Under the pieces are notes generated by a model that worked only from the letters and a program-made list of their open reading frames with translations, did not search any database and was not told the DNA's origin. 64,000 nt of DNA from Catenaria anguillulae PL171. Its lineage: Eukaryota > Blastocladiomycota > Blastocladiomycetes > Blastocladiales > Catenariaceae. Within the stretch, counting starts at the first letter, position 1, and each line of letters starts with the position of its first letter. The position numbers were made by a program, and so were the translations under genes. Shown here piece by piece: positions 53,566 to 64,000 of the stretch. The DNA lies in assembly GCA_002102555.1 (NCBI GenBank), contig MCFL01000106.1, forward strand, positions 1 through 64,000, read 5' to 3'.

Positions 53566-54923
53566 TCAACTAGCTTGAGCGTCAATGGCACTACCACTCT
53601 TGATTGATGTCCCGACTCGTTTACTTGATTTGTTAAACATGGATCCTGGGCGGCTCAGAGGCTGAGCCTGCTGTACAGCCATGGTCAAGCTCCTGTTCTT
53701 GCGCAAAATGATTTCGAACCCAGCCTCGGTTGCACATGCAATCGTGCTGAGCGAGATACACACGGCCATGGGGCGTATGGCCATGTGCGGATTGAGGATC
53801 AGGACGTAAAGGTACAGAGTCCAGTAGAAGGCTTGCAATAGGGTCTGAGAAGACAGAAATCAAGTGCCTGAGTACATATTTGAGACACAGCGATTCCTCG
53901 GGTCAAAGTGCGTACCAAGAAAACGAATGTGGATTTCAAGGATTGAGCCAGAACAAATGCGGATGATGAAACAGACTGTCCGGTTGCGGTGGATGCGATT
54001 TGCGACTCGTTGGCATTTGGAGAACTGGACAACGATGAGCTGCCCCTGCTGACCTGCTGTTGCTGAATGTTCGGTTCCCAAGTTGTCGCCGTGGAAGGTG
54101 CGGGTGTCTTTTGCGAAAGCACCGCCTTGACCAGCCAAAGAGATGCTCCGATGCACAGAATCTGTTTTGTTGACGAAAGTATGAATGTTCGTGACAGAAA
54201 GAGATTTCAAAGTATCAACAAGAATATGAGCGTACAGGGAAGAGCGCAATAATCAATCCAGTTTCGATGCCGTAAATGACAATGGTTTGCCATGCCACTA
54301 CGCAATGGGACCGACATGTCAGAATAGTGAAATTGAGGAACCGGCGGAGAATCATGGAGAAATATACCAATGCTCTCATTCCAATGCTGCCTGAGCCCAC
54401 CAATCACAAAGCTCGCAAACGTAACTGGCATAACCACGGTCAATATCCCTGTCGCGGCAAGAAACCTCCTTCGCGTGCGCGGATGCGTCACCAGGACCAA
54501 AGCGATTCGGTACGCCATGGCTAGACCCACAAGCGGTCCGGCGGGGACAATGGTCAAAATGTCAAAGACATAGGCCATGGGTGCATCAGCTTGATCCGGC
54601 CGCTTCCACAGGTATCCGTAGTAGGCCATGGTATTGATACATGCCCCGGCGTGCATACATGCCGATATAAAGATGGCCAACACGCGGCGGTGGCCGGCTT
54701 TCACAGACCAATTTGAGCCTGCGCCGTGAACTGAGGCAGATGACGACGCTGAGGCATGGTAAAACGATCGAATGGCGGGCCCGATTCGTTTGGACAGGGA
54801 GGCAAGCGTTCCAATGCAGATGCATAGTGCTAACGCGAGTAGAGCAATCGAGTTGATGGCTTGCTCGTCAGTAATCAGCACGAGGTTTTGAGCCGAAGAC
54901 TGTTGGTGTAGGGATGTTGGCAT
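53566..54923 (-). CDS. Seven-transmembrane receptor-like protein, tandem copy 1
   Basis: Exons 54923-54368, 54297-54236, 54161-53916 and 53844-53566, 380 aa; three introns of 70-74 bp. Seven hydrophobic segments: SIALLALALCICIGTLASL; VLAIFISACMHAGACINTMA; ILTIVPAGPLVGLAMAYRIA; LTVVMPVTFASFVIGG; VAWQTIVIYGIETGLIIALF; SLKSTFVFLTLLQAFYWTLY; and MAVCISLSTIACATEAGF. The loop after TM5 is long and polar. The layout (N-terminus out, short basic loops such as THPRTRRRF) fits a GPCR-like receptor, but I recognise no known GPCR class motif (no DRY or NPxxY). Exon phases match copy 2 exactly. It may sense an extracellular cue. Confidence 0.72.
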
Positions 54924-55148
54924 TGTAGGTTTGTTTCCGCGGAAATGTAGAACGTGTATTAGGAGACTTGCATGAGCTGACTGAAGTTTCTTTTTCATCG
55001 AGTGTCCTCTTGGGAGCTTCGATTGACTTTCTTTCGGGGAATGTATGCGTGGATGGCGGTCGCCATGTGGAAAGTACAAACGAGCGTATATGCGAACACT
55101 GCGAACACGCGTGCAATCACACCGCGTTTCATCCCATTTTGCCGGGGG

Positions 55149-56574
55149 CTAATACATGCTCCCCCTCGACATTGACTTTGCGAGTGAGCCCATCGTCGCC
55201 CTTGCTCGACTGAACACTGAACTTGTCTCATTATTCAACCCACTGCGGGTTTGGCTGCGATTTGTCGCCATGGTCAAGTTCCTGTTCTTACGCAAAATGA
55301 CTTCGAATCCGGCCTCGGTTGCACACGCGACCGTGCTGAGTGCCACCGTTACAGACATTGTTCGAAACGGCATGGGCGGGTGCAAGATGAGAACGTAGAG
55401 ATACAGGGTCCAGTAAACTGCTTGCATGAGCGTCTGTTCAAATGACCATGATGCACGAGCCCGTAGCCCTGGGGTCAACGTCTGCTGGCGCTGGGATAAG
55501 AGTTTGAGGAAAGATGGGGCAAAAGTACATACGAGCAAAATGAAGGTTGACTTCAGAGACTGAGCAAGCACCACTGCTTGGCTTGCCTCCGAACGTCCCG
55601 ATGCTGTAGAAGCAATGTGGGCGCCCTCCTTGCCATTTGGCGGTCCTGGAGCAGTTGCCCCATTGAGTGTGCCGATGTGATTCCCATTGGAGTTGGGCTC
55701 GGAATCGCCTAACCTTCTCTGTTGGAAATCGGGCTCCCATGTCGTCGCTGTTGCCGGCGCAGGTGTTGGCTGGGTCAAGACGGCTTTTACGGACCACAAT
55801 GATGCTCCAATGCAAAGAATCTGGGAGAATCAAGTAAATGATACCAAGCGTCGGCGGAGCGATAGCGATTAGGTGATTTCATGTTGCTCCAAACATACAG
55901 GGAACAGCATGATTGTCAGCCCAGTTTCTAACCCGTAAATCACGATGTTTTGCCACGCAACTGTGTGTTCCCAAAGAAACAGAGTCTGGAGCGTGAGCTT
56001 TGCATAGAATCGGGAGCGTTGGGAAACGACAATATCCAGTACCGATATCCTCATGCCAATTCCGCACGATTCCCCCAATCACAAAGCTTGCAAACATGAC
56101 GGGCATGCACATGGTGAAAAGAGCCGTGACAACGAGAAGCCTGCGTCGTGTATGCGGATGGGTCACCAGCACCAGCGCTATTCTGTATGCAGCCGCTAAG
56201 CCCACCAGCGGTCCGGCAGGGACAATGGTCACAATGTCGGCAATGTACGACAGCGGGGCGTTGGCCTGCCTCGGCTGTTTCCACAAGTATCCATAGTACG
56301 CTATGGTGTTGACACAGGCGCTTGCGTGGAGCAATCCCGAGACAAAAATAGCCAAGACTCGTCGATGGCCCGCTTGGACTGACCAGTTAGCTCCTGCTTG
56401 ATGGCTCAACAGCGATGATGTGTTTGATCGAAAACAGGCACGAATAGCGGGTCTCACTCGTCTTGAAAGCGATGCAGAGGTGCCGATTGCCATGAAAAAT
56501 GTCATTGACAGCAACGTGATTGAGTTGACAGCCTGCTCGTCGGATATCAAGACGGGATCTTGGACTTGTTGCAT
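55149..56574 (-). CDS. Seven-transmembrane receptor-like protein, tandem copy 2
   Basis: Exons 56574-56043, 55960-55899, 55820-55533 and 55433-55149, 388 aa. Exon 2 is 62 nt in both copies and all intron positions match, proving tandem duplication. The last intron (99 bp) has no in-frame stop. Shared blocks: NWSVKAGHRRVLAIF (NWSVQAGHRRVLAIF here), NTIAYYGYLWKQP, VTIVPAGPLVGLAAAYRIAL, VLVTHPHTRRR, FASFVIGG, VAWQNIVIYGLETGLTIMLF, ILCIGASLWSVKAVL, QAVYWTLYLYVLILHPPMP and ACATEAGFEVILRKNRNLTM. Seven TM segments as in copy 1. The N-terminus and C-terminal tails are the most different parts. The conserved cytosolic end ILRKN(R)xLTMA suggests a shared partner. Confidence 0.72.
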
Positions 56575-57217
56575 GATGCTTCACGTTTGTAAAGAGTATG
56601 GAATCTCGCGGATTGCGTTAGGTGCTATTCAGCCTCAGTTCCATTAGTTCTGTCCCAAATCAATCAGTAGACGCTGAGCCGTGAGGGGAACACAGGCTTC
56701 GAAGAGGCTGCAGACAACAAACGCGAGACTTGGAGCCGAACTGCGGAGGCAGACGGGAACCCGAAATGCTTTGACATACACGGAAAGGATTACCACAGTG
56801 GGAGACAATGGGGATTCAGTACCCTTGCAAATTGGTGGTGGTGCATTTGTCTAACCGTGCCGAGTTTTGCGTGCCAAATGAGTGCGCGAGAGCTGGAGAT
56901 GGCAGCTCGGAGTCGATCGTGTTTCCAGCTCTGCAGCCAGCCTGGGTCTGCAAGCAATGGGCGAGCACCTCATTGAGTACATTCCAGACGCTGACGTTCA
57001 TACACAGGTCATTGTCGGTGTGTGTAGTATTGGGACACCTTTTGGACAGCGATCGACCAACAGAATCGGTCCTTGGATCACTTCGAGCTCTGCCAAGCAT
57101 GATCATGATTCCAGCGCCGGCGCGGGTGTTGTCAGCCCTCCATGTCCACGCCGTTAAAATGGATGCTTGATATGAACCAAAGCAAAGCCCGCCCCAGCCT
57201 ACGCATTCGTACGAAAA
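56575..57217. other. Divergent intergenic region (7TM / Med1-like)
   Basis: About 640 bp between divergent starts. A plus ORF (56808-57170) and an antisense ORF overlap here, neither with a motif. Treated as promoter sequence. Confidence 0.35.
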
Positions 57218-58926
57218 ATGACCGCCTCCGCGACCGCCTCGTCGCTGCACCTGCAGTCGACCATGACCACCACCGACCCGGCACTCATGGTCCCGCACCT
57301 GCCGCCGCCGCCCGCGGCCCCAACCGCCATCCACTCCCTGGCGGCGCGTGGCCTCTCTGAACCGTTGTTTCTCGCAACCACGTGGCGCCCGATCCTGACG
57401 TCGCCGCACCGCGGCCACCCACCGGGTGAGTTTGCACGATGCGCGCACTTGATGGCAGGCGCACGCGATCATTTGGCTTTGGCAGCAACGTCGTCCGGTA
57501 CGGTGAGCAAGGCCGTGGCAAGGTCTGCGTGGCACAAGCTGGTCGTGGACCGGATCGTCAAGCGCATTGCGTGGATGCCGCTGGACAATGTGGTCGAGGA
57601 CGAGGCGCCCGATGGCGATGGGCATGTGTTGCTTGTTGCGGGCAAGGTGCTTGTGCTCGAGTTTCACTTTTTCGACAAGCAGGGCGGGGAGATGATCAAG
57701 GCTGTCAAGTTTGATCCCACAGGCGATCCGTTCGATGCTGCAACCAGGGCACAGGTCGAGACCATGCTGTTGAGGTTGCTCAAGGCTGGTATGACCGAGG
57801 CTGCTGTGAGAGCCGTGGAGGAATTGCTTCGGGCAGACCACACGGTGAGCAATGTGGCACAAGCACCCTCGCCGTCGTCTGATGACGCAGAAGCATTAGG
57901 CTCAAAGGTGTATCGCAGTTTGGTTGCCGCATGGTCCGATATGGCAGCCGGATTGGATGCGTCCATGCCTGTGGAGATCCACGAGCGCAAGGTGGGCGCG
58001 GCCATTGCGTATTTCACGACGCCCGGTTGGCAGGGTGGCGTCGTACCCGCGCCCGGGCCGTCACCGGGTGTGTACACGTTTAGGCTCGTGCTGGGCGAAG
58101 GCGGTCAAGCACAGGTGCTGGCGAACCCGTACGTTTGGATATCCTCTTTCATCTTGTGGTATAGCATCTCGATTTATATTCGTGAGTACAGGTTGTCATC
58201 CTGGGGATTAGAATCCGAGCTCGTAACCGTATCCAACATGCACTGGTCCGTTGTGCTTGAACCACCGCTGCCAGTATGCTCCGCGACATTGGACGCTATT
58301 CAGGCGAGCGGTGTACAAGGTCATTACGTTCTCCAAACACACTTCTGATCTACCCTTGCGACTGATTCGTTTGACCTCGTACTTTTATGCGTGCAGACAT
58401 GGCGTCAATGTCTCTCCCCGACTCTTCGCAATCCTACCTGGCTCTGCTCCCGTTACGCTGCCCCAAAACAACTCTGACCCTGTCTCCAACCCACCCACCC
58501 ACACCTGCAACTATTCTCACGCACATTCAGCTCTTGCAGCCATCGCATCTCTCTGCCCTCCTTGTGCCGCTCAAGCGCCAAGCAGCGCTCAATGCGTTCC
58601 TGGACGGGTTTGCCGGATGCCCGTCGGCCACCACGGGCGCTACGCGGGTCATGGCGGTCGTGTACGCAGGTGCGCCAGAGTTGGCGGTGGATGTGTGGGT
58701 TCAAGAAAAGCGGCTGATGGTCAAGACGACGTTCATGGACGATGGGGTGTGGCGGGTGACGGTCGTGAGCGATGGGCAGCCGGAGCAGGACCAAGTCGAC
58801 GGGCAAGCGCAAGGCGAAGATGACGACGAGGGTAGAAGGCAGGAGCGGGTGGATAGGATGGAGAAGGTGTTGAACACGGTGGGGAGGCTGGAGCTGTGGG
58901 CAAGGTGGTTGCTCGAATGCTTGTGA
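57218..58926 (+). CDS. Mediator complex subunit 1 (Med1)-like protein
   Basis: Exons 57218-58128, 58192-58319 and 58397-58926, about 522 aa. The first intron (63 bp, GTACGT...ACAG) is in frame; removing it deletes a hydrophobic stretch that does not fit. Landmarks of the Med1 domain: LLVAGKVLVLEFHFFDKQGG, IKAVKFDPTG, a helical LLRLLKAGMTEAAVRAVEEL, the YTFRLVLGEGGQAQVLANP core and VVLEPPLPVCSATLDAIQAS. Exon 3 continues with SYLALLPLRCPKTTLTLSPT and a domain ending WARWLLECL. Mediator couples activators to RNA polymerase II in the nucleus. Med1 is poorly conserved in fungi, so the assignment is probable rather than firm. Confidence 0.6.
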
Positions 58927-59040
58927 ATTGTTTGTCAGGTCGATTCATTCATTCAACCTCTGCTTCCCTTGCGCACCAGCATTAACGCTCCCGTTTCGTG
59001 GCGTGGCGTGCCGTGCACACAGTCGTGTCGACTGATCTCA

Positions 59041-61280
59041 ATGACTTCAAATGCAATGAAAGACACCCCAAAGAAAATGCAAAACGACCAACTGCACCAA
59101 CTTGAAGACCGCCGTGACACGCCGGCCCTGCCGCACAACGTGGCCGACCTGATCCTGGCCCACGCGATCCGGCTCGCAGCCGCCGCCGGCCCGATCATCT
59201 CGGGCGACTCGACTAACCGATCGCTTGATTATCCCGAACCAAGCGACGCCGACGACGACCTGATCGCCGCAATTGCCCGGCACCTGCTCGTTGCGCCCGA
59301 CTTGTTTGCCGCCAGGCACACGGCCACCGTGCAACATCCCGACTGGTCGCTCGACGAGGCGTGTGCCGATGGCGAGCTGGCGCTGGTCAAGGCGTGGTTT
59401 CTGTCGACGGCGTACGTATGCCATGCCACTTTTCTTGGCCTTGTATCCGGCATCACGAGTTCAGAGGCGCTAATGTCGTGGACAACCGCTCCAACAGCAC
59501 ACATCACATTCGCGACTCGGATTTCTTGCAATGCGTCACGCTGGCCTCGGCCAACGGCCACGTGGACATTCTTGATTGGATGTACAAGCACGCTCACCGG
59601 CCGTTTTACTATACGTGCGAAGCCGTCGACGAAGCAAGCGCAAACGGGCACACGGATGTGTTGGCGTGGTGGCTTTCCGTTTCCGACCAGCTTCCGTTGC
59701 GGTACTCAACCGAGGCCATGGACGGGGCAAGCGCAAACGGCGAATTGGATTCTCTGCATTGGTGGTTGGCATCGGGCTTGGAGCTCAAGTACACGGAAAC
59801 GGCCATGGATATGGCCAGTGCGGGCGGATTCATCGAGGTTTTGGACTGGTGGTTGGAGCATGTCACGCCCGACGGGTGCAAGCACTCGGAATCGAGCATT
59901 CAAGAGGCCCTAGCCGCGGGCCAGGTCGCCGTTCTCGACTGGTGGTGGGCGCATCGCGACAGGTTGCACGTCAATTACTTTCACGCCTTGCCCGTGTATC
60001 GCATGGCCATGGAGGCGGGCCAGCTGGCCAGTTTCCAATGGTGCATTTCCAAGCTGCAGCCCAACTTGACCCTGAACGACGACGCCGTGGACAACGAGGG
60101 TGATGACGAGCACGAGCCAACGTCGTCCGTGCTTGGCACCGCCGATGTGATTCTGTGGGGCGCAAACATGGACGAGTACTGGACATTGCTCAAGTGGTGC
60201 CACGACCACGGCTTGCACGTCACTGCGCAGAATGTGCGCAGCTTGGGATGGGAGGCCGCGCGGCGTGGTCGCATTGACATTCTCGACTGGCTCTTGTCAC
60301 GTGCGCAGGATTTCGGGATCGGCATTAATGCTTGTGCCGTCTTGAACAACGCATCTGAGGCCGGGCATCTGGACGTGTTGGATTGGTGTGTAAGGCGCAA
60401 AGTATTTGATCCGCAAGACGACGATGCGGTCAAGTACACGACCGAGTCGGTGGTCGCGTGTGCTGCCGGGCACGGCACAGTCCAAGTGCTGGATTGGTGG
60501 ACGCAAACGCTGGGTGGCGGCGAGCGCATACAGTACAGCGAATGGGCGCTCGACGCGGCCAGCTTCAACGGGCACCTCAAGGTCCTGCAGTGGTTCAAGT
60601 CCAACGGGCTTGAACTAAAGCACCACCAAGGGCTTGTTGTTGACAAGGCCGCGGCAGTAGGTTTAGTGGACGTGATTCAATGGTGGTATTCGCAGCACCC
60701 ATTGGTGCAGTTCATGTACACGACCAATGCCGCTGACACGGCGTCCATGAACGGGCACGTCCAAGTGCTACAATGGTTTCTCGATGCTGGGCTCGAGCTC
60801 AAGTACACGGAGCAAGCAATGGATTGTGCGTCGCAGTGTGGCCGCGTATTTGTGCTGGACTGGTGGCTGCGCAATCGGGCAAGGTTGCCCGCTGGGTTGC
60901 AGTTTACGTCGAATGCATTGGTGCACTCGCATGGAATCGCTGGCCCGCAAGTTTTGGATTGGTGGGGCACGAGTCGATTGGTCTTGGCCCAGGATGCGTT
61001 CTTTGAGTTGGATTTTACCGATCTGGAGACGGTGCTTGGGCAATCGTATGCAGTCCAGAACGCGCTTGATGCAGTTGTCTGGCGCAAGGCGAATGGGTAC
61101 TCGGTGATTGCCGATGAGAGCCACCTCAAGAGCGCTGCCGAGCTGGGCCGGTTTCCCGTGGTTGAGTGTTTGGTGGATGTTGTTGGGGTTGCTCCGACAG
61201 CAAGTTTGGTGGCCGAGTTGGAGATGAGCCAAAGTGTCCCCGTGCACATTGTCGATTGGCTCAAATCTCGTGTTGATTGA
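59041..61280 (+). CDS. Ankyrin-type repeat protein with DWW repeat signature
   Basis: Exons 59041-59411 and 59465-61280, 728 aa; 53-bp intron (GTACGT...TCAG), phase 2. The N-terminal cap is LPHNVADLILAHAIRLA and LVAPDLFAARHTATVQHPDW. About 15 repeats of 30-36 aa follow with the pattern A-(M/L)-D-x-A-S-x-x-G-H-x-x-V-L-D/Q-W-W/F-x-x-x-G-L-E-L-K-Y, for example AMDGASANGELDSLHWWLAS and ALDAASFNGHLKVLQWFKSN. These are atypical ankyrin repeats known from large expanded families in some protists and zoosporic fungi, without enzymatic domains, and probably serve protein binding. A decayed relative lies at 50.0-50.9 kb. No TM or signal peptide. Confidence 0.82.
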
Positions 61281-61335
61281 GTTGCATTTGTTGTTGTTGC
61301 TGCTTCCGAGTCATTATAACACAAAGATGACAAAC

Positions 61336-63192
61336 TCACGATCCCGCGGCCGCTCCCTTTTTCGCCTCCTCCACGGCCCACGCCGCCCACTCTGCTCCCC
61401 GCTTTCCCTCGCCCACGGCCTCCCATAAAACCCTGGCTGTCGGCCGCGCCGTCCGACTCAAATCTCCTCTCCTGGCCCCCTCACTCATCCCCTCCACCAA
61501 CACCTTGGCGTGCGCAATGGTGGCCTGTGCGGCCTTTGCAAGCAAATGATACGTCTGAGCCACACTGGACCACGACCGGTGCGAGCTCGATGGGTGTAGC
61601 GACCGCAAGTACCGCAGCGTGATGGATGACAGGTGTGCCGACGCGGTCAGCAGCGGCGTGCCAGGCGTCGACGTGTGTGCTCGCGGCGCAGTGCGCAACG
61701 TGCCGGCCACGTGCGAGTCGCGGTACGTGTGCGTGCGCCCGAGCGTGTTACCTGCACCGCCGCCGCCCCCGCCTCCACCACCACCACCACCAATGTTGCC
61801 GCCGGCGCCACCGCCGCCAAGGTGCGGAATGGGTGGCGGTAAAAAAGCGGCGCCAATGGCATTTGCGCTCGTTGCCAACGAATACGCCATGCTGGCTAGA
61901 ATAATGGCCGAGTCGACCGTGGCACGTGGGCCAGGTTCCGCGGGCGGGTCGGCACGCGCCGCGACAATGAGCGTGCGCAAGGCGAGCGCGGCTTGCGCGG
62001 CGGTTGGCGGAGCACCAGACCCAGAGTGCAGTGTGTTTGAAGGCGACGTTGCAGTCGCGCCGGCAGTGGCGGATGCGCCACCAACGCCACCATTTCCACC
62101 GCCACCGCCGCCGCCCGGCGTTGCGTCAAAAAGTGATGCGGCAGCGACAGACGGTGGGGCCGTAGATGCAAAAGGATCATGCATGACGGTCGCGTAGGGG
62201 TCAAAGATGGGTGCAGACGGGTGGGCGTGGCCGTGCGCGTTGGCGGGTTGTGTCTGAGGATTGTTGGAAAATGATCCGCGAGCGGCAGGGTGATGCAGCG
62301 GCGGATCCGACGTGAGCAGCGGCGCCGACCCAGAACCAGACCCAGATCCCGACGATATGAGCGTTGGGCGGCTACTTCCGGGGATCAGTGGCGCAGTTGG
62401 CGGCGCACGAGTTGCCGACGGAAACGATGATGTTGGCGCAGCGTCCTCATACGTGTCGGAACAAGTTGCTGCCAATCGCAAGTACTTAAGCACTTTGCCA
62501 AGTGCCACCTTATCGTCGGCCTTGCGCACAAGTGAGGCGACCACGTGCTGTGGGGGGAACGCGATCGGGTTGGCGTTGATGGCAAGTGTGGCCAGCGTCA
62601 ATTCGAGAAAGTGAAGCGTTGGCGGGAGTTCTGTGATGGAATTGTTGGAAACATCCAGTAGGCGAAGAGAGGGTAGGCCACGGCCAAGAGAGCGCGGGAG
62701 GCCCGTGAGCCGGTTGTGTGCCAAGTGGAGTGATTCCAGCATGGGCAGAGCAAAGGTGACCGTGTCTGGCAGCAACGACGTGAGGTGGTTGTGGTCGAGG
62801 CGCAGGACACGCAGAGCGGTGCCCAATTGAAGCAGTTGTGGTGGAATCGACGTGATTTGATTGTCGGCGAGCGACAGCCGGACAAGGGCGGGCGCCTGCT
62901 GCAGGACCGTTTCGGGGACGTGATCCAGACCGGCCGATTCCAAGTTGAGAATGGTGAGGGCCGCCATTGGATGCAGGGGCGGGTGCTGATGGAGCTGTGG
63001 CGCCCGTAGCGCGGCTGGCGGCTTGCGCGCACGGCCCTCACGGTTGCCGTTGTTGTTGCCACGTGTGTCGCGGGATTCGCCGGCACGGCGAGTGTCTGGT
63101 GATCCAGGCGCGGTTGTTGGCGGCGATGCTCTTTTGACGAGGCCGCCGCTGCCGGGGGAATGGCCGAAGCCAGCGTGGCCGACGGATTTCAT
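61336..63192 (-). CDS. Leucine-rich repeat protein, SOG2-like (RAM signalling)
   Basis: Single exon, 618 aa. The basic, Arg/Gly-rich N-terminus of about 75 aa is followed by about six LRRs (LTILNLESAGLDHVP, LVRLSLADNQITSIPPQLLQ, LRVLRLDHNHLTSLLPDTV, LESLHLAHNRLTGLPRSLG, LRLLDVSNNSITELPPTLHF, LATLAINANPIAFPPQHVV). Then comes a cap (KADDKVALGKVLKYLRLAAT), a long Gly/Pro/Ala linker and a helical C-terminal region (AALALRTLIVAARADPP, SSITLRYLRSLHPSSSHRSW). LRR plus a distal helical domain matches fungal SOG2, a RAM/NDR-kinase pathway component in polarity and cell separation. The C-terminal similarity is weak, so another LRR adaptor is possible. Confidence 0.6.
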   Translation of the reverse strand: MKSVGHAGFGHSPGSGGLVKRASPPTTAPGSPDTRRAGESRDTRGNNNGNREGRARKPPAALRAPQLHQHPPLHPMAALTILNLESAGLDHVPETVLQQAPALVRLSLADNQITSIPPQLLQLGTALRVLRLDHNHLTSLLPDTVTFALPMLESLHLAHNRLTGLPRSLGRGLPSLRLLDVSNNSITELPPTLHFLELTLATLAINANPIAFPPQHVVASLVRKADDKVALGKVLKYLRLAATCSDTYEDAAPTSSFPSATRAPPTAPLIPGSSRPTLISSGSGSGSGSAPLLTSDPPLHHPAARGSFSNNPQTQPANAHGHAHPSAPIFDPYATVMHDPFASTAPPSVAAASLFDATPGGGGGGGNGGVGGASATAGATATSPSNTLHSGSGAPPTAAQAALALRTLIVAARADPPAEPGPRATVDSAIILASMAYSLATSANAIGAAFLPPPIPHLGGGGAGGNIGGGGGGGGGGGGAGNTLGRTHTYRDSHVAGTLRTAPRAHTSTPGTPLLTASAHLSSITLRYLRSLHPSSSHRSWSSVAQTYHLLAKAAQATIAHAKVLVEGMSEGARRGDLSRTARPTARVLWEAVGEGKRGAEWAAWAVEEAKKGAAAGS

Positions 63193-63588
63193 GGTGAGGT
63201 TGGGATTGCTGAGAGTGCCGCGTACGATGACTTGGGAATGGATATTCAGGGATCAATCGCACATCCGGATTCATGAAAATGAAAAGAGCTCCTTGGACGC
63301 TTTAGACTTCTGTGCAGAAACGTGCCGTTTCCTCACAGACTCTATTCTCGATTTGATTCTGTCCGCAGTCGTCAGCGCGTGCTGTGTCACCCAAGCTGTA
63401 AGCTTTGGTATGCGAAACATGGCTCGATCGAGGATTCGATCCATATACATCATCAGACGGCAGACGGATGACTTGTGCTCGGTGAAAAAGGGCACGTTCG
63501 CACCTACGGCATTAATGCATCAGACCGCCATACCGTCTCATGGAGTCCTAATCCTTGCCAACGACAGACACTTGTCTTTCGACCAATC
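63193..63588. other. Divergent intergenic region
   Basis: About 400 bp between the LRR gene start and the start of the truncated plus-strand gene. No coding signal. It presumably contains both promoters. Confidence 0.4.
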
Positions 63589-64000
63589 ATGCCTGCACCT
63601 CACCCAACACCACTCACTTCTGGCACCGTGCGAAGCGCGTCCTCGCTGCAGGACGACAATGCCAACTCGTGTGATGCCGTCCTATCGGCTGCCATGCAGT
63701 CTCTCCTCCCGCCGTCCAACGTGCCTTCGCGGCGACCATCAACCGCTTCATCCAGCTCCACATACGCCTACGGCTACAGTTACAGTTACAGCCATCCGCC
63801 TGCTGCTTCTGCCGACCCGTTTCAGCAGATTGCACTGAGCGTCATCCTACCTCCCTCACCTGCTCGATCTCGCGCTTCATCAACCTCAGTATCACATTCC
63901 TCCAAACAGCCGCCCCTACCTTCTGCCATCCAGCCTGGCGGTATTGATTCAAATCGATCTCGTAGTGCTTCGTTTTCCGCTCATGCTGCACGCAACACTC
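63589..64000 (+). CDS. Ser/Pro-rich protein, 5' part (runs off the window)
   Basis: ATG at 63589 opens a frame with no stop to the window end (137 codons). The product is low complexity: APHPTPLTSGTVRSASSLQD, VLSAAMQSLLPPSNVPSRRP, a Tyr/Ser repeat (YAYGYSYSYSHPP) and Ser-rich stretches. The tac-agt-tac-agt Tyr/Ser codon repeat lies at about 63774-63792. Composition resembles N-termini of fungal regulatory proteins. Not identifiable from this part. Confidence 0.55.
   Translation, partial: MPAPHPTPLTSGTVRSASSLQDDNANSCDAVLSAAMQSLLPPSNVPSRRPSTASSSSTYAYGYSYSYSHPPAASADPFQQIALSVILPPSPARSRASSTSVSHSSKQPPLPSAIQPGGIDSNRSRSASFSAHAARNT

Noticed and set aside
56816-57862. 348-aa minus-strand ORF over the Med1-like gene start
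   Set aside because: It is antisense to a gene with recognisable Med1-like motifs and has no domain of its own.
58129-58191. Hydrophobic segment (WISSFILWYSISIYI) as a TM helix in the Med1-like protein
   Set aside because: It is bounded by GTACGT and ACAG and is 63 nt long, so it is better read as an in-frame intron. Med1 is a soluble nuclear protein.
1-64000. tRNA, rRNA or snRNA genes
   Set aside because: Looked for TTCGAATC/GGTTCGA-type B-box and cloverleaf contexts (for example near 8256 and 63435); none extended to a plausible tRNA.

Overview
This 64 kb window is eukaryotic nuclear DNA from what looks like a zoosporic (flagellated) fungus, most likely Blastocladiomycota (Catenaria/Allomyces-like). 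That placement is inference. It rests on a mix of fungal traits (Ser- and Gln-rich regulators, a SOG2-like LRR protein, Pbi2-type I9 inhibitors, a D-arabinono-lactone oxidase type enzyme) with flagellar/centriolar ones (an outer-dynein-arm docking coiled-coil protein and a divergent tubulin). Genes are compact. Introns are mostly 60-100 bp, usually GT-AG, and sit on both strands between short intergenic gaps.

Layout. 0.5-5.8 kb: a receptor-like cyclic-nucleotide phosphodiesterase whose ectodomain is a catalytically dead 5'-nucleotidase. 6.0-8.1: a PPR-like organellar protein. 8.5-11.0: the first head-to-head pair of a paralogous single-pass membrane protein family (called types A and B here). 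12.2-15.6: a C2H2 transcription factor. 16.0-18.1: an ODAD1/CCDC114-like docking protein. 19.1-20.4: Rab5 with a 6-nt microexon. 22.8-24.7: a Ser/Ala/Pro-rich protein. 25.8-29.7: a polyQ locus. 29.9-31.6: an intron-containing integrase gene. 32.2-41.5: three more A/B head-to-head pairs with a degenerate tubulin gene between two of them. 42.7-44.7: a sugar-lactone oxidase. 45.2-46.7: two I9-type inhibitors. 48.0-49.6: an amino-acid permease. 50.0-50.9: a decayed copy of the 59 kb ankyrin-type gene. 51.2-53.4: a perfect-protein inverted duplication of a small secreted protein. 53.6-56.6: two tandem 7TM proteins. 57.2-58.9: a Mediator Med1-like gene. 59.0-61.3: the intact ankyrin-type repeat gene. 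61.3-63.2: an LRR/SOG2-like gene. 63.6-end: a truncated Ser-rich gene.

The two most novel-looking items are (i) the fusion of a dead metallophosphoesterase ectodomain, a Cys-rich stalk, one TM segment and a class I PDE domain, apparently a sensor that controls cyclic-nucleotide breakdown; and (ii) eight A/B membrane-protein genes in four divergent pairs. The A/B genes share one intron position and have type-specific cytosolic tails, suggesting a duplicated two-component surface module. Exon boundaries were derived by hand from reading frame, splice signals and paralogue comparison. All of them need transcript data.
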